DNA of 64,000 nt from Sclerodactyla briareus (lineage: Eukaryota > Echinodermata > Holothuroidea > Dendrochirotida > Sclerodactylidae), in contig JAODTK010005794.1 of assembly GCA_026419785.1 (NCBI GenBank), forward strand, positions 186,001 through 250,000, written 5' to 3'. Both the position numbers and the translations under genes were made by a program. Below are positions 49,801-58,951 of the stretch, one piece after another (the first letter of the stretch is position 1; the number at the start of each line of letters is the position of its first letter). Below the pieces are notes generated by a model that was not told where the DNA came from, ran no database searches, and saw only the letters and a program-made list of their open reading frames with translations.

Positions 49801-50019
49801 ATACTACCCTCTCCATAGACGTTCCGCCTTATGATGCAGTTCGTACTCAGAGCCACCCAGCTCCTCCATTATCACCGGTTGGGATGGGGGAGGCAACAAT
49901 GAAAAAGTCCTCGTCCAAGGGCACCTCCCCGAGAGCCCTCTCTCTGGAATGCAAACTTTTGATCTATCTGAATCCGTACCCTGCTCGGTCGCCACTTCAG
50001 ACGCTTGTGGAACGATCTC
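27434..50019 (-). CDS. ST6GALNAC-like: ST6GalNAc-like sialyltransferase gene, at least 5 exons, 5' end not found
   Basis: Gene-level entry; exons are listed separately. The family transfers sialic acid from CMP-sialic acid in alpha-2,6 linkage to GalNAc on O-glycans or gangliosides, in the Golgi lumen. All four sialylmotifs occur in order on the minus strand: L (start CAVVSSSGQ, about 47,243), S (29.7 kb), III (YHYYE, 27,890-27,904) and VS (H-x4-E, 27,810-27,827). The SSSGQ form of motif L points to the ST6GalNAc III-VI branch rather than ST3Gal (GNSG) or ST8Sia (GNGG). Splice phases agree at stem to L (G|AA), L to S (G|GT) and S to terminal (AA|A). Introns are about 0.9, 17.1 and 1.7 kb. Every exon has single-base indels, which I read as assembly errors; a pseudogene is the alternative. 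The initiator and N-terminal membrane anchor were not located. A membrane-spanning tail follows the catalytic domain. Confidence 0.88.
27930..29672 (-). other. Last intron of the sialyltransferase gene
   Basis: Intron of 1,743 bases with donor GTAAGTG and acceptor TTTTCACTCGTAG. It holds an A run at 28,220-28,236 and no coding feature I can support. Two copies of the phrase CTGCACGTGTGAACAT occur about 111 bases apart near 29.04 and 29.15 kb, in reverse complement to the gene; they look like a small local duplication. Confidence 0.7.
29673..29775 (-). CDS. ST6GALNAC-like: Sialyltransferase exon with sialylmotif S
   Basis: Short exon between a good acceptor (CATTTCTGGCAG|GT) and a near-consensus donor (TTTTGCAA|GTAAGTG). 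The opening frame gives LIPRHGFST. With about four single-base deletions allowed for, the rest reads as FMTILFAID, CDKLTIFGLV and ENFC. That is motif S: Ser-Thr-Gly at its start, a conserved Cys that pairs with the motif L Cys in this family, and the (V/I)xG(L/M) ending. The last codon is split (AA|A) with the terminal exon, which begins with the family's short linker to PYHYYE. The first two bases complete a Gly codon with the final G of the motif L exon (GCA G|GT CTG). No frame is open across the raw exon, so a standard gene finder would miss it. Confidence 0.85.
33927..34150. repeat. C-rich homopolymer tract of 224 bases
   Basis: Almost pure C, broken only by isolated T or A and by runs TTT (about 34,039) and TTTTTT (about 34,131). 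It yields meaningless polyproline and polyglycine frames. Its true length is doubtful, since assemblers and sequencers handle such tracts badly. Confidence 0.95.
34409..34604 (+). CDS. Weak candidate plus-strand exon inside the sialyltransferase intron
   Basis: A strong acceptor (GATTCCCCCTTCTCCCCAG) is followed within ten bases by ATG and 61 codons: METIFRSFSFEDKHNTCIEM, CPSCGVRTSSVSVISSSDAS, LLNHLCNERTRRRLWWDLAV, then TGA. The minus strand is open over the same interval (118 residues, 34,307-34,663). No domain is recognised beyond a single C-x-x-C. Confidence 0.2.
34920..35370 (+). repeat. Dispersed repeat: ATGAAACTTGGTA / TTGGTCCCG family
   Basis: Two tandem units share TTGGTCCCG, AAAACATGG-x-GGCATTTTCAAG and GGTCAAATT, followed by AGGGTCACTAAGGGTCACTT and related AGGTCA-like phrases. 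A diverged relative with TTGGTCCCGAGAAAA and ATTTCAAGGT occurs at 41.03-41.36 kb. Confidence 0.7.
36095..37045 (+). repeat. Two tandem ~390-415 bp units plus partial flanking copies
   Basis: Unit 1 (about 36,162-36,549) and unit 2 (about 36,550-36,955) share ATGGACAAGATAATAATAAT, CATAAGCCAGTTTAGTGGTT, AACCAATTCATCCCATGTTT and CATTTTCGGCAGGGGAGTTT over long identical stretches. Partial copies at 36,099-36,160 and 36,956-37,045 carry the ACACACAGAACAAGG end. Near-identity of the two units suggests a recent duplication. Confidence 0.9.
41025..41360 (+). repeat. Three tandem units of about 119 bases
   Basis: Units begin GAATTCACAGAAAACTTGG (about 41,030), GAATTCACAAAAACTTG (about 41,149) and GGATTCACAAAACTTGGTG (about 41,268). 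Each contains a CAATGATTTCAAGGT-like core and GTCAAATTTGTGG. Confidence 0.75.
42060..43950 (+). repeat. Dimeric ATAGGGTTC tandem repeat with CA microsatellite and terminal hairpin
   Basis: About twelve monomers alternate between two types, giving a dimer of roughly 300 bases. Type A: GGTTCATGTACTCATCATGG, GGAACACACATACCAAGTAT, then TATCGTGTTTACAAGCC. Type B: a CATAAGAAAGCT-like start, TTTCAACTTGATCAGACCAA, then TGACCTC repeats. Starts fall near 42,291, 42,446, 42,589, 42,671, 42,840, 42,971, 43,135, 43,275 and 43,580. An impure CA run (43,676-43,908) and a short inverted repeat, GATTCC(T) ... AAGGAATC (43,921-43,949), end the tract. Confidence 0.85.
43676..43908. repeat. Impure (CA)n microsatellite
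   Basis: About 230 bases of CACACA broken by AA, CC and T. It produces long Thr/His and Cys/Val open frames on both strands that are not genes. It is the internal microsatellite of the dimeric repeat element. Confidence 0.95.
45985..46845 (-). repeat. Array of degenerate copies of the motif L exon end with its 5' splice site
   Basis: About eight units, 101-126 bases apart, each carrying a version of (GA)GAGATATTTGAGATAGAG, most followed by a CAG|GTGAGT-like stretch. Unit ends on the minus strand fall near 46,845 (the real exon end), 46,723, 46,598, 46,472, 46,311, 46,197, 46,096 and 45,988; the 161-base gap at 46,311-46,472 holds an extra partial unit. Donor-like ends are clear at 46,723 (GGCAG|GTGAGTT), 46,598 (AACAG|GTAGGT) and 45,988 (GGAG|GTGGGT). 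Several units can be read as protein: HHVMDKMMTHADELFEQAIG at 46.6 kb, DKMVQADEIFAIE at 46.34 kb, MKINADEIFKVE at 46.0 kb. The 46.6-kb unit has a possible acceptor (TTGATAG|AACATC) and is closer to the vertebrate K-M-x-x-x-D-E-L-F segment than the exon itself. These are either duplicated alternative exons or an intronic repeat seeded by the exon. Confidence 0.8.
46598..46674 (-). CDS. Candidate alternative exon of the sialyltransferase (best-preserved array copy)
   Basis: Possible acceptor GTTGTTGATAG|AACATC and donor CATCAACAG|GTAGGT bound 77 bases that read, after two leading bases, HHVMDKMMTHADELFEQAIG followed by KGHQQ with no stop. This matches the family segment K-M-x-x-x-D-E-L-F-x-x-x-x-G-K just upstream of motif S. 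The raw phase at the donor (0) does not match the next exon (which needs 1), so either one base is missing here, as in other exons, or the copy is not used. Its intact frame, compared with stops in the neighbouring copies, is why I list it apart from the array. Confidence 0.4.
46845..47266 (-). CDS. ST6GALNAC-like: Sialyltransferase exon with sialylmotif L
   Basis: Acceptor TTGTCTTACAG|AATTAGC, donor TCAGCAG|GTGAGT. It opens LAMPCDSCAVVSSSGQLVN and continues TSAGKYIDSYPCIY, which is the first half of sialylmotif L, the CMP-sialic acid binding element. The R-M-N-x-A-P core expected next is scrambled by several missing bases near 47,155, after which PTGGYEKDVGSRTTAR reads clearly. A second shift leads to GHVRPSLKVNCSLDEQNEIF, VNSTTRTKKMIIPWLFGVKS and HYLIAKNFSEVFPDTEFYSL, matching the region between motifs L and S. 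The exon ends DGRTEEIFEIEKVSAG, which aligns with the D-E-L-F-x-x-E-T-G-K segment of vertebrate members. N-S-T and N-C-S are potential N-glycosylation sites. The final ~60 bases are repeated in degenerate form in the following intron. Confidence 0.9.
47267..48153 (-). other. Intron between stem exon and motif L exon
   Basis: Intron of 887 bases, donor GTAG|GTATCAG and acceptor TTGTCTTACAG. No gene or repeat recognised in it. Confidence 0.7.
48154..48588 (-). CDS. ST6GALNAC-like: Sialyltransferase stem exon, predicted coiled coil
   Basis: Strong acceptor with a long pyrimidine tract (CTTTTTTTTTCCTTGAAG|GAACC); donor GTAG|GTATCAG. It reads EPTVSDTPKSPQGALLRTVD, then after indels LDSDAQIRSE, then ITESAERSQTLERLRLKYEA and QRQRVTADSKLSLESVMEKG, with regularly spaced leucines suggesting a coiled coil. 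It ends GETLRKESGKDGYYLIETRK and a split codon that joins in phase to the motif L exon (V, then G|AA, then LAMPCDSC). Two or three frame shifts interrupt it (near 48,480, 48,430 and 48,250). Its position directly before motif L and its low-complexity, charged character fit the luminal stem that separates membrane anchor and catalytic domain. I do not know of a coiled-coil stem in vertebrate ST6GalNAc III-VI, so oligomerisation through it is only an inference. Confidence 0.75.
49808..50019 (-). CDS. Tentative further upstream exon of the sialyltransferase
   Basis: Acceptor CAACTTCAGTTTGTAACAG|GAGATC and donor TGGAGAGG|GTAGTA enclose 212 bases. One frame reads EIVPQASEVATEQGTDSDRS, KVCIPERG; a neighbouring frame gives EVPLDEDFFIVASPIPTGDN; a third gives SEYELHHKAERLW. 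The switching frames follow the same single-base-deletion pattern as the proven exons. The raw phase at its donor (two bases) does not match the next exon's best frame, so membership in this gene rests on position, strand and coding character only. No membrane anchor is present; it would be another stem segment. Confidence 0.45.
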
Positions 50020-52129
50020 CTGTTACAAACTGAAGTTGACACACCCAATGTTAACATTTTTCAAAGCACATATACAATTTATTTTCTAAGGCATATTCTT
50101 GAGCACAAGTATCACTGAGTAGTATTTGAATTTCTTTGGAATTGGCACGATATCAAGTATATTTATATTATATTAACTTGAGGTACACGCTGAGCCTACG
50201 AGAGTCTTTGGAAGACTATCTTTGTTCCTTTCGTATCGTTGCATGTTCTCCTCGATGGCAGCGATGATGAAAGAGGATTATTGTTTTTTCTTTGGCGGGT
50301 GATACAGTTAGTAGTACCGTCATGTTCCTCTCTGGAGTCGAGTGGTTCAAGAAGCGAGCTAATGTTACCCTTTAAACGTCTAACAAGCTGGATCTCTAAC
50401 GGTCTTCTTCCACGTCACCTTTTAACCTAGTTTGTTATGTTGGTTGCTTTAGTTCTTTTAACAAGTCAGTCATAGGTATACTTTCACTATACTATATTCT
50501 TAATAGCCACCTAATTTAGGATGCTCTTGGAAGGACGGGGTCCTTCATGAGTGATGTCTTCCCCAGCTTACGAGATTCTCAGGCCGGCGGAGCTCTTGAT
50601 TCTACGTTCCGCCGAATACAAGGTGATTGAAGGGTGGTATGGATGGCGTTGTGCTGACATTTGTTAACGTCCTGTGGTGACAGGGGATATTGTAGGTAGA
50701 AAGAGTTGTAAGAGCCCGGGGAAAGAGTGCTCTCTCTTCTGTCCATCTTAGATGGGAGTGTAAAGTAGTAGAAACGCTCCGAGAGCATAGTCACGATACC
50801 AGAATACGACAAAGAGGACGCCTTGCGATTCGTCGGGAATGAATGAGAGAATAATATCGGTGTACCCGTGAATGACTAGACATCCGCAGGTGGGGTACAA
50901 TATATCAGTCATTGACCTTGGTGACCTTGAAGGTAACCGTAATTTGTTTGGGACAAAGTTCGTCTCCACCCACCAGGTTTCATGTAAATCGGACGACCTG
51001 GATTTTCATGTAAAAAATCTTCAAAAGAGGGGCAGCGCAGATCCAGGAAGCAGAATGCCCACATTTGAACTGAACAGAGATTTTACTGAGGGCGGACATG
51101 GGTATTAAGTTTTGATTCAATCAGACAGAGAGTTATATAGCTAATGCCACATTTCTTGGCGGCGGCTGAGACGTGGCTCACACCTTCCAAAAACCATAAA
51201 TCCCCAGACTAGAAAGTTTGCAGGGATCAAATGATTCAACAGCAACCAATTAGTCAAAAGCCTCTGACGTTCACTGCTGCATCATATTTATACCACTATT
51301 TGAATAACTCTAATATACGTTGTAAGATATTACGTGGTAAACAAATATATATCAATCATGATAAAGAAGTGTTAACGATGGAAGCCAAACAAGCAGGTGA
51401 TAGCTGTTATACAGATCAAAACCAGCTCCCAACCAGTTTAAAAATACTTTATTCTCACTCTTTTATACTTCTGCTCTCCACTTAGCATTACAAATACTAG
51501 CTATATCATTAGAAATCTCAAAGTTCCATTCAAACTTTATTGACTGTCATCCTTTCCAGCCATTGAAGCAACCACATACGTAGTAAATCTGTTGTATCGA
51601 CTGATAATCATTATCAATATCATGATGCTTATTTCCTTAAACATTCCAAAGGCTGAATGGAACTTTCAGCTGGGATGTACATCAAAGTGTTGTAAGGTGC
51701 ATACTGATGGGGTGGTAGTGGGACAATACATGAATACAGTTGACAAGGTCTATATTTACCATAACCTGAGGCTACAATTATGATGAATCATGCCGTTTCG
51801 CCACACAACTCTTCATAGATCATTAGAACTCTGATATATCCATGGTAAACACATTAACATGATTGCTTGGAGCAGAGTTTAATGGTATACTTAATGCTAC
51901 TCCAGGGATCTTCGTACCCAGTAGCAGGCAAGAGAACATGATGATAACCATTCAGGTGAACATGATTGGCCCAGGTAGAAGCACTATTTATTGGACAGGT
52001 TAGTGGGACAACGTCACCAATAGCTTACTCTCGAATAAACACGATCTAAAGGCCAAGTACAGACATACTTAGTGCATCAGGCAAGAACAAGAGAAGGCAA
52101 TGAGCAAGACTTACATGGGCTGAGGGGCC
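50020..52129. other. Upstream of the tentative stem exon; start exon not identified
   Basis: Minus-strand frames at 50,579-50,969 (for example SGIVTMLSERFYYFTLPSKM) have some coding character, but I see no consistent splice sites and no clear signal anchor. A dispersed repeat occupies 50.9-51.2 kb. Confidence 0.4.
50905..51190 (+). repeat. Dispersed repeat copy: GTCCATTTGACCTC family
   Basis: Shares with 55.57-55.83 kb the ordered phrases CACCAGGTTT, ATGTAAAAAATCTTCAAAAG, GAGGGGCAGC, TTTACTGAGGGCGGAC and GGCGGCGGCTGAGACG followed by CTCACACC. The conserved order over about 280 bases supports a transposed or retroposed element. Confidence 0.65.
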
Positions 52130-52860
52130 GGTGTCAAGACCGAGCAGACTACAGTACTGAAACACCACGGCACGAAAAACAGACTGGCGTGCTGAACTAC
52201 AGCCTATACAGATTGCAGTACGTGGGACAGACTGCAGTAACTGTGGACAGACTGCAAAAGTATTGGACAGACAGCAGAGTACTGGTCAACTGCAGTATGG
52301 ACACAGACTGCCATTACTAATAGAAGGATCTGAGAACGGACTGTGCAGTATTGAACAGACTCCAGCACAGAACAGATTGCAGTATTCGAAGAGGCCGCAG
52401 TACTGGACAGACTCCAGTACTAAACAGACTGGAGTACTGGACAGACTCAGTCGACCAGTACTCAACGGATCGGAGTATCTGAACAGGCCTGCACCAGTCA
52501 CTGGACAGACTCAGCACAGAACAGATTGCAGTATTCGAGAGACTGGTAACTGGACAGACTCCAGTAGACCAGTACTCAACAGACTTAGAGTACTGGACAG
52601 ACTTAGGTACCAACGGACTGGAAGTACTGAACAGACTGGCATACTGAACAAAATTGTAGCACTGAAAAGAATTGGCCGGAAGGTAGGTGGGGGATAGGGG
52701 GTAACTGGACGATATGCATAAAAAAAAAAAAAAAGTGCTGGACAGACTGCAGGTACTGGAAAGACCCAAAGTTGCGAAACAGACTGCATAAGTACCGAGG
52801 AAACTGCGGTTACTGAACAGACCACAGTACTGAGCAGACTGCCATACAGAAAATGTTCAT
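52130..52860. repeat. Degenerate short repeat, unit about 17 bp
   Basis: Units resemble GTACTGGACAGACTGCA, with frequent CAGTAC-type boundaries, about 35-40 copies, interrupted by an A run near 52,722-52,735. It gives long spurious open frames on both strands. Confidence 0.9.
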
Positions 52861-55339
52861 GCTACCAGGTATTAACTCTTTCCATTAAACAATTTTAGGC
52901 TGATTTATAGGTTGATCCTTCTAACAGTGTCAAACAAAGTTAATTTCGGAACCACTTCGCTAATTGTCAAACAAAACTGGCAGGGTGATAAAGAACAGCG
53001 GGTGTCAGAAGAAGGTAGTGGCAATGGAATAATAGTGGTGACCACTGTTGTGTTCAGAGATACGTCCAGATCCCAATACACTGCAGGCTAGTAATAACCA
53101 CTACTACTAATAGTGGTTGCCAGTTGTTTGGTTTGCCCACTTCCTGCTACAGTATGTATCTATAGTAGATGAGGATCTCTTTATCACAACCCGCACAGAG
53201 TAATTGCAGCTAGTCACCATCCTACCGCCAATTCGCCATTCTATACTGAGACCAGGAGCAGCCAAGCTCCATGGCCTGTTGAGTATGGCTGACCCTGCAG
53301 GGTCAGGACAACGACCCAAGAGTTGCCATACGGAAGTGATGTGGTTGAACGACACATTAAAAGTCTGAAGATGGGTGCTGCCCTCCGAGAAGGCAACGGG
53401 GCTCCTCCTTGTCTCAGGAGTGTTAGTATGCCATGAATATCCGAACCACCCCTAGGAGCACTGCCTCTCCTTTCCCCCCCCCGCCTCCAACCATTGAGGT
53501 TATATTGAGGGGTAGGAACCCCTAGGGCTTTGATTTGGTTTGACCAGTTCGGAACCTACTCACCCTGCCAAAATCATGTCCTCCTCTCCCCATACAACTC
53601 TGGCCTCCCCACCTACCGGCGCGCTGCACTTTTGTGCCTCGCCTGAGGTGGACCAACCCTGCCGAGCTAGTAAACTAAATTGCTGTGTGAAGTAAGTCCG
53701 TGACTAGGAGCCATTCTTGTCTAACAACTATGCCTAGGGGCCGAATCACTCAATAACTGAACCGTGGCGATCCTGCAATAACTGAAGAACCCGTGGCGAT
53801 ACACCGCTCGGCTCAGCCTGAATCTTTGCAAGCAAAAACCCCAAGTACCTAAGGTGGGAGAAGACACAAAAACAGGGAACAGAGGTTTTAAACAAGGCAG
53901 ATCTATAGGCTAGGCCTGATTGACTACACTAACTACCAATCTTAGGCTAACTGTATGCCGAAACTCGGCAGTTAGTCTGGTCAAAGTTAGGTACTGCTCA
54001 AGTATCCTTAGAAATCTATGAGAGTGGGAATACATTACATAGAATGTAGGATGTTGAGATGATAGTGAAGGACTTGTTTGCCGACACTGATAGCAGCAGG
54101 AACAAGCATGGCCCCTGCGACAGTCCATGGTACTAGAAGCAACTACTATAGATGCCACTTGAAAAGGTGAGGTATGGACACAGGAATCGAACATGTTTCA
54201 TCTGCAGAGGTAACATCGGACAAATTCCCCAGAAATGGGGATTTCTCATCAGTATTCATGCACATAGCTGTCAATCAGCGCGTGAGCATTGAGAAAAGAA
54301 TAACCTTCATTTTGCAAGATTGCCAACCTGTTAGTCCACCATTGTTTGTTAGGCTCCACTCATATAGTCCCGCCCAATAGTGTGTGAATTATTCAGATTT
54401 ATGTGTAAAGGGCGAAAAGGATGCTACGGAGGCAGAAGACAATGTGAAAATCCACGGCCACCGGCCAACTGTCAGTCCCTGCAGCCGCCTATAGTTAGGC
54501 TATGAGTGAAAGCTCGCTATACTTATGCACAAGTTCTTTTCCAAAAAACTAGTCTCGAAAACTATGTGGCTTAGACTAACCTTAAAATAAAAAAAAAATC
54601 TTAACAACACGAATCTTTAAAAACATTGTCCGATAATTTAGGTGGCAAAATCGATGCAAAAAGAGCTGAAAAATCTCAAACCACTGCCAGCCAAGATGGG
54701 GCAATACGAACGAGGAGTCCAGCATTATAAGACGGCCGTAGCTGGCCACCTCCAGGCTGAGGGAAGATGCCGGGGATGGGGGCACAATAAGCTAGGACAA
54801 TGCTAGTGTCAAGTTAGTAGAAATGGTAGATATAAGTCAGGTTCTATAGGTTGACGAGTCTCAACAGACTAAATCCCCTATACACTCAGGACTTGCTCAG
54901 CTGGAGTAAACCTATGTAGTCAGATTAATAAGCATGTGTAAGGTTAGGTCGAACAAGACTGAACCCTGGCTGTGTGAATCCAGCACCGTGAGGTGCAGGT
55001 TAAAGCCAGGGAAAGGGCAAAGAATGAATTTTTACCCCCAGAATCCCATGATGGGCTTCATCTATGTATCTTTTGATACTAGAACCTTTTTCGTTCATTA
55101 ATTATTTTATACATCACATCCTCTAAGTCCACACCTTGAGGATGGGGTTACGAAAGATAATAAAATAATGTTAATATCAGGTTTATTTGTCACCAAGGTT
55201 GTCACCATATAATCAGTCAGGCAATTCTCTGCAACTAATAAAAGAAAATTAATATATCCTCAATGAGACCATTCCTCACACTCCATTTAACTGGACATGT
55301 GCAGACGGGTAAACAGCCTTTGTGGACCACGTTTAGAGA
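52861..55339. other. No gene seen
   Basis: Unique or unrecognised sequence. A plus-strand patch at 54,620-54,800 (MQKELKNLKPLPAKMGQYER, GVQHYKTAVAGHLQAEG) and a GC-rich stretch at 53,400-53,870 are slightly coding-like, without further support. Confidence 0.45.
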
Positions 55340-55830
55340 AGCACATTAAGTTATGTCCATTTGACCTCCAGTGACTTTGAAATGCCTACCTGTTGTTCAG
55401 AATCAATTGTAGTCCACATTCCCCAAGTTGTGAAATACAAACAAAAAGTTAAAAAAAAAGGCATATTTATGCAAATGTTGACCGCCTGTGACTTTGAAAT
55501 GACCTTCATGTTGTTCTGGACTAAAAACAGTCCACATCTACCGAGTTTTCTGTTCAAATTGACAAAACACAAAATTTGGCCTCTGGTGAACTTGAGACCA
55601 ACTTTTGTCCCCACCCCCAAGTTTAGTGATGATGAATCGAATGAACTCTGTCTTCGTGTAAAACCTGCAAAAAAGGAGGGGCAGCACAAATGCAGTGATG
55701 CCACTTTCCAACCTCATCCGACATTTCACCAGGGCGGGGCGAACAGGGTGATACCAAGTTTCAGATCAACTCGGATGAAGGTGACAGCTATGCTGGAGTC
55801 AGCGGCGACGCTCTTCACACCCAAACCATT
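55340..55830 (+). repeat. Dispersed repeat, longest copy of the GTCCATTTGACCTC family
   Basis: Includes a duplicated block (GACTTTGAAATG ... AGTCCACATxxxCC) and the 3' half shared with 50.9 kb (GAGGGGCAGCACAAATGCAG, CACCAGGGCGGGGCGAACAG, GGCGACGCTCTTCACACC). The longest open frame of the window (186 residues, 55,361-55,921) lies in it and is not a gene. Confidence 0.7.
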
Positions 55831-56159
55831 AATATCCCCGACACTTCCATGTCGCGGGATTATAATACTAGATTCGTACAAGCCAGAGAAAAAAGTCAAT
55901 AATGGAAGTGCGCTGCTTTAGAAAAGTACTGGAGGAAGACATGAATGTGACCGGCCGGTTATATGCAGCGAGGAGAGGACTGATTGAAATGGATGTGGAC
56001 TTAATGACTCAACTCTTAAATTAACTAAATTGCACTATCCATAAGAGGTATGACCCAGAAGCAAAGGTTAGTGATTACTTGACTCTTTCTGAGGCAGACA
56101 TAAGGCCATGACACAGAAGGACAATTAATGGGAGATTGCACCAGGCTCATTATGGGAAC

Positions 56160-57530
56160 AATAGTCTGAAAAATTTCACATATTCCCCAACCAACCAATA
56201 GGGCTCCTATAGTCTTGATAAGAAGATTAACACAACTAAATTTCAAGGTTTCAGGTTTGACCTGTGTTGACCTCAAATGAACTCTGACTGACCCAAAAAA
56301 CGATAGGGCTTTTGTACTCCAAGATAACAAAGCTACACAAAAAATCTCAACTTGATCAACCAACAATTCGGCTCATGTGTTTACAAGGTGTTTTCAGAAC
56401 TTGACCTATGTTGACCTTAGGGACTGCCTGACCTGACCCCAAAACAGTAGGGTTCATGTACTAATCATTAGAAACACACATACCAAGTATGAGCTTCATC
56501 AATCCGCTGGGGTGGAGTTATCGTGTTACAAGCCAAAATTGGACAAAATATAAACTTTGCATATTTTCTTTTTTGACCAAAAATTCACCCGACCTGAACT
56601 AAAAACAATAGGGGTCCCCTGTACTCTCCATAAGAAGCCTACACTAAATTTCAAATTGTTAAGACAAACCCATCATGGACTTAGCGTGTTACGAAGTTTT
56701 CCGACTTTGACCTCGTTGACCTGACAGGAACCAAAACAATAAAAGGTCATTTCCTCTCATGGGGAACACACATATCAAGTATGAGCTGCATCCATCCAGG
56801 TGGTAGATTTATCGTGTTTACAGCCGAAAGAGAATTGGCCGAACCCCAGAGAAAATGACTTCCACAAATTATCTTTTTTGACCAAAATTTCACCCCGACT
56901 GGACCAAAAAAAAACTAGGTTCCTGTATTCCCATAAGAAAAGCTTATACAACCAAAATGCAACTGATCAGACCAACCATTCGGATTGGCGTTGGTTACAA
57001 GGTTTTCAGAACTTGGACCTCTGTGACATCAAATGACCTCTGATGTGACCTAAACCCCAAAACAAAGGGTTCATGTACTCATCATGGGGAACACACAGGC
57101 CAAATGAGCTTCATCCATCCAGGTGGGGTCGAGTTATCGTGTTTACAAGCCAAAATTGACGAAATATGACTTCCACAAATTTTCTGTTTTGACCGAAATC
57201 CACCCCTTACCTGCCTCAACCAAAAATAAAGGCTCCGGTAACCCATAAGAAAGGTATACACCAAATTTCAATTGATCGGACCAACCATTCTGGACTTATC
57301 GTGTTTAAAGGGTTCCAGACTTGGGCCTCGTGACCTAAGATGACCTCCTGACCCAAAAAAAACAATAGGTGAGCATTCACTCATCATGGGAAACACGAAT
57401 ACCAAGAGAGTTTGAGTCTACCAGAAAGGATCAAGTTATCAGGTTCACAAAGCTGGGCGTCACACACCACACACACCACACACCAACGTTGACTGGCACA
57501 GATTCCTTTACTCGCAAGGAATCAAAAAGG
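56160..57530 (+). repeat. Second dimeric ATAGGGTTC tandem repeat tract
   Basis: Same two alternating monomers as at 42-44 kb, with starts near 56,200, 56,300, 56,447, 56,607, 56,740, 56,910, 57,063, 57,220 and 57,363. It ends in a very short CA-like stretch (CACACACCACACACACC, about 57,463-57,482), AACGTTGACTGGCACAGATT and the inverted repeat GATTCCTT ... AAGGAATC. The same end structure at distant sites suggests mobile copies rather than a static satellite. Confidence 0.85.
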
Positions 57531-58746
57531 GTAGACAGCCCAGTAGAAGCACATGGCAATATTCTGAAAACCGGCAGGCGCTTATATATTTTTTCCTTTT
57601 TTTTTTTTTTTGGAGAAACAGATTTCGAGTGGAGCTATTCTCGTGGATTCATCAACGAGGGAAGAAAGCAAAGAAAAAACTGGACACTGGAAGGAACATT
57701 AGGCATCTAACGAAAACATGGCTGATTCTAAAAGCAATTGCCTCACAAATTTCCAATCCTACGCAATTATTTTGGGTAGGAAAACTGCCAAATTGCTCAA
57801 GGCATATCTATTTTGTCCTAGTCCCACCATAATTTGTCCTGTCTTGATTCGCACATTTAGGCAAAGAGCAACACAAAAGTCACCACAGGGTAGGGATAGG
57901 CCATGCTGCTAAACACAGCCTAAGTGCTGTCATTGTTTACACTAAGCATGAGGTGGCCTGGCTACCCTTTAGATAATCTTGTAGATTTTGATGTACCAGT
58001 GGACATATTCTATGTTGCACGCAAACTGCAAATTGGTAACTGCTCAAGGGAGTTGATCACCAAACACTGGGATAGTCTCCATTATTCTGGGAAGGAGTAA
58101 TTTAACCCAAGTAATTCAACTTTTCTTCCCATTCCTTTTACTGCATTAGGTTCAGGCCGCTTTAACTGTATTCTCATATCGGCTTCAAAAATCACTTCAT
58201 TTTTACGAATTCCCAAGATTTACTAATTATCCTGCTGGCCAATCTGATAATCCTCCTCTGCAGGCTCAGAATGAATAAGAGATTTTACCATGCAGCCTCA
58301 TTACACAAAGGTGTATTCCATTACCCCAGAACTGTGCCCAGCCTAAATATTGCTGCCCGTATCTGGATTTTCTCTCCCCATAGACCGACCACGCACGAGA
58401 TACATTCTCTTCGCTGTCATGATCGGGAAAAGGCACATTTCCCATGATTCAGTAGAGGCATGGCCGTCTGATGCATGGGGCCCCATGGAGGATTCCTGCT
58501 ATAAAGAGTTTGTGTTTTCACAGAATACTCATTTACACACAATGCAATGTTCAATAGCATATTATATGATGATACGTTTAACATCTAGGGGGAACTGCAG
58601 GATTCCTATAATACAAAGTGTCAATGTGAAACATTTACTTTTGAAAATCTTGTACCAAAGGAACTATAGATAGGGATCCGAATAGAAACCTACCAGATAG
58701 ATCACGGAAATCTAAATAACTATCTAATTCATTTCTAAGTGCATAC
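57531..58746. other. No gene assigned
   Basis: T run at about 57,596-57,611. A plus-strand frame at 58,350-58,673 follows a fair acceptor (TTTCTCTCCCCATAG) and reads RPRTRYILFAVMIGKRHISH, but ends without a clear donor or domain. Confidence 0.4.
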
Positions 58747-58951
58747 CTTCTTTCGTCCTTCTGTTATCATGGTGTGAAACTGCATCATTTACTCTGTTGG
58801 GTCTATGGGCCGCTTTTGGATTGTTCCACCGTGATGTCATAAATTCCTCAAAATTCTCAAAAGTAAATTGAAATATTTCAAAAGACAACATGCCAGAACC
58901 TCCAAATTTGAGGTGTGGGGTTGTGATATGTCCTCTTTTCACCAGCAGGTA
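58747..58951 (-). CDS. Orphan coding exon, function unknown
   Basis: Open frame bounded by a possible acceptor (CTTCAAACTAG|TAC) and a good donor (AAAGAAG|GTATGC). It reads YLLVKRGHITTPHLKFGGSG, MLSFEIFQFTFENFEEFMTS, RWNNPKAAHRPNRVNDAVSH and HDNRRTKE with no frame break over 205 bases, which is rare in this window. The aromatic and acidic first half and His/Asn/Arg-rich second half do not match a family I can name. A distant carbohydrate sulfotransferase is possible from the F-x-x-F-x-x-F-M-x-x-x-W pattern, but I would not assign it. Same strand as the sialyltransferase and about 9 kb upstream, so it could belong to that gene's 5' region or to a separate gene. Confidence 0.45.

Noticed and set aside
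50579..50969. First exon with signal anchor for the sialyltransferase
   Set aside because: Hydrophobic residues are scattered over two frames, no ATG with a following anchor is clear, and splice sites do not fit the exon at 49,808-50,019.
52317..52769. 150-residue minus-strand frame
   Set aside because: It runs through the 17-bp repeat array and has only repeat-derived content.
55361..55921. Longest open frame (186 residues, plus strand)
   Set aside because: Most of it lies in a dispersed repeat whose other copies at 4.4 and 51 kb are not open, and the protein has no recognisable domain.
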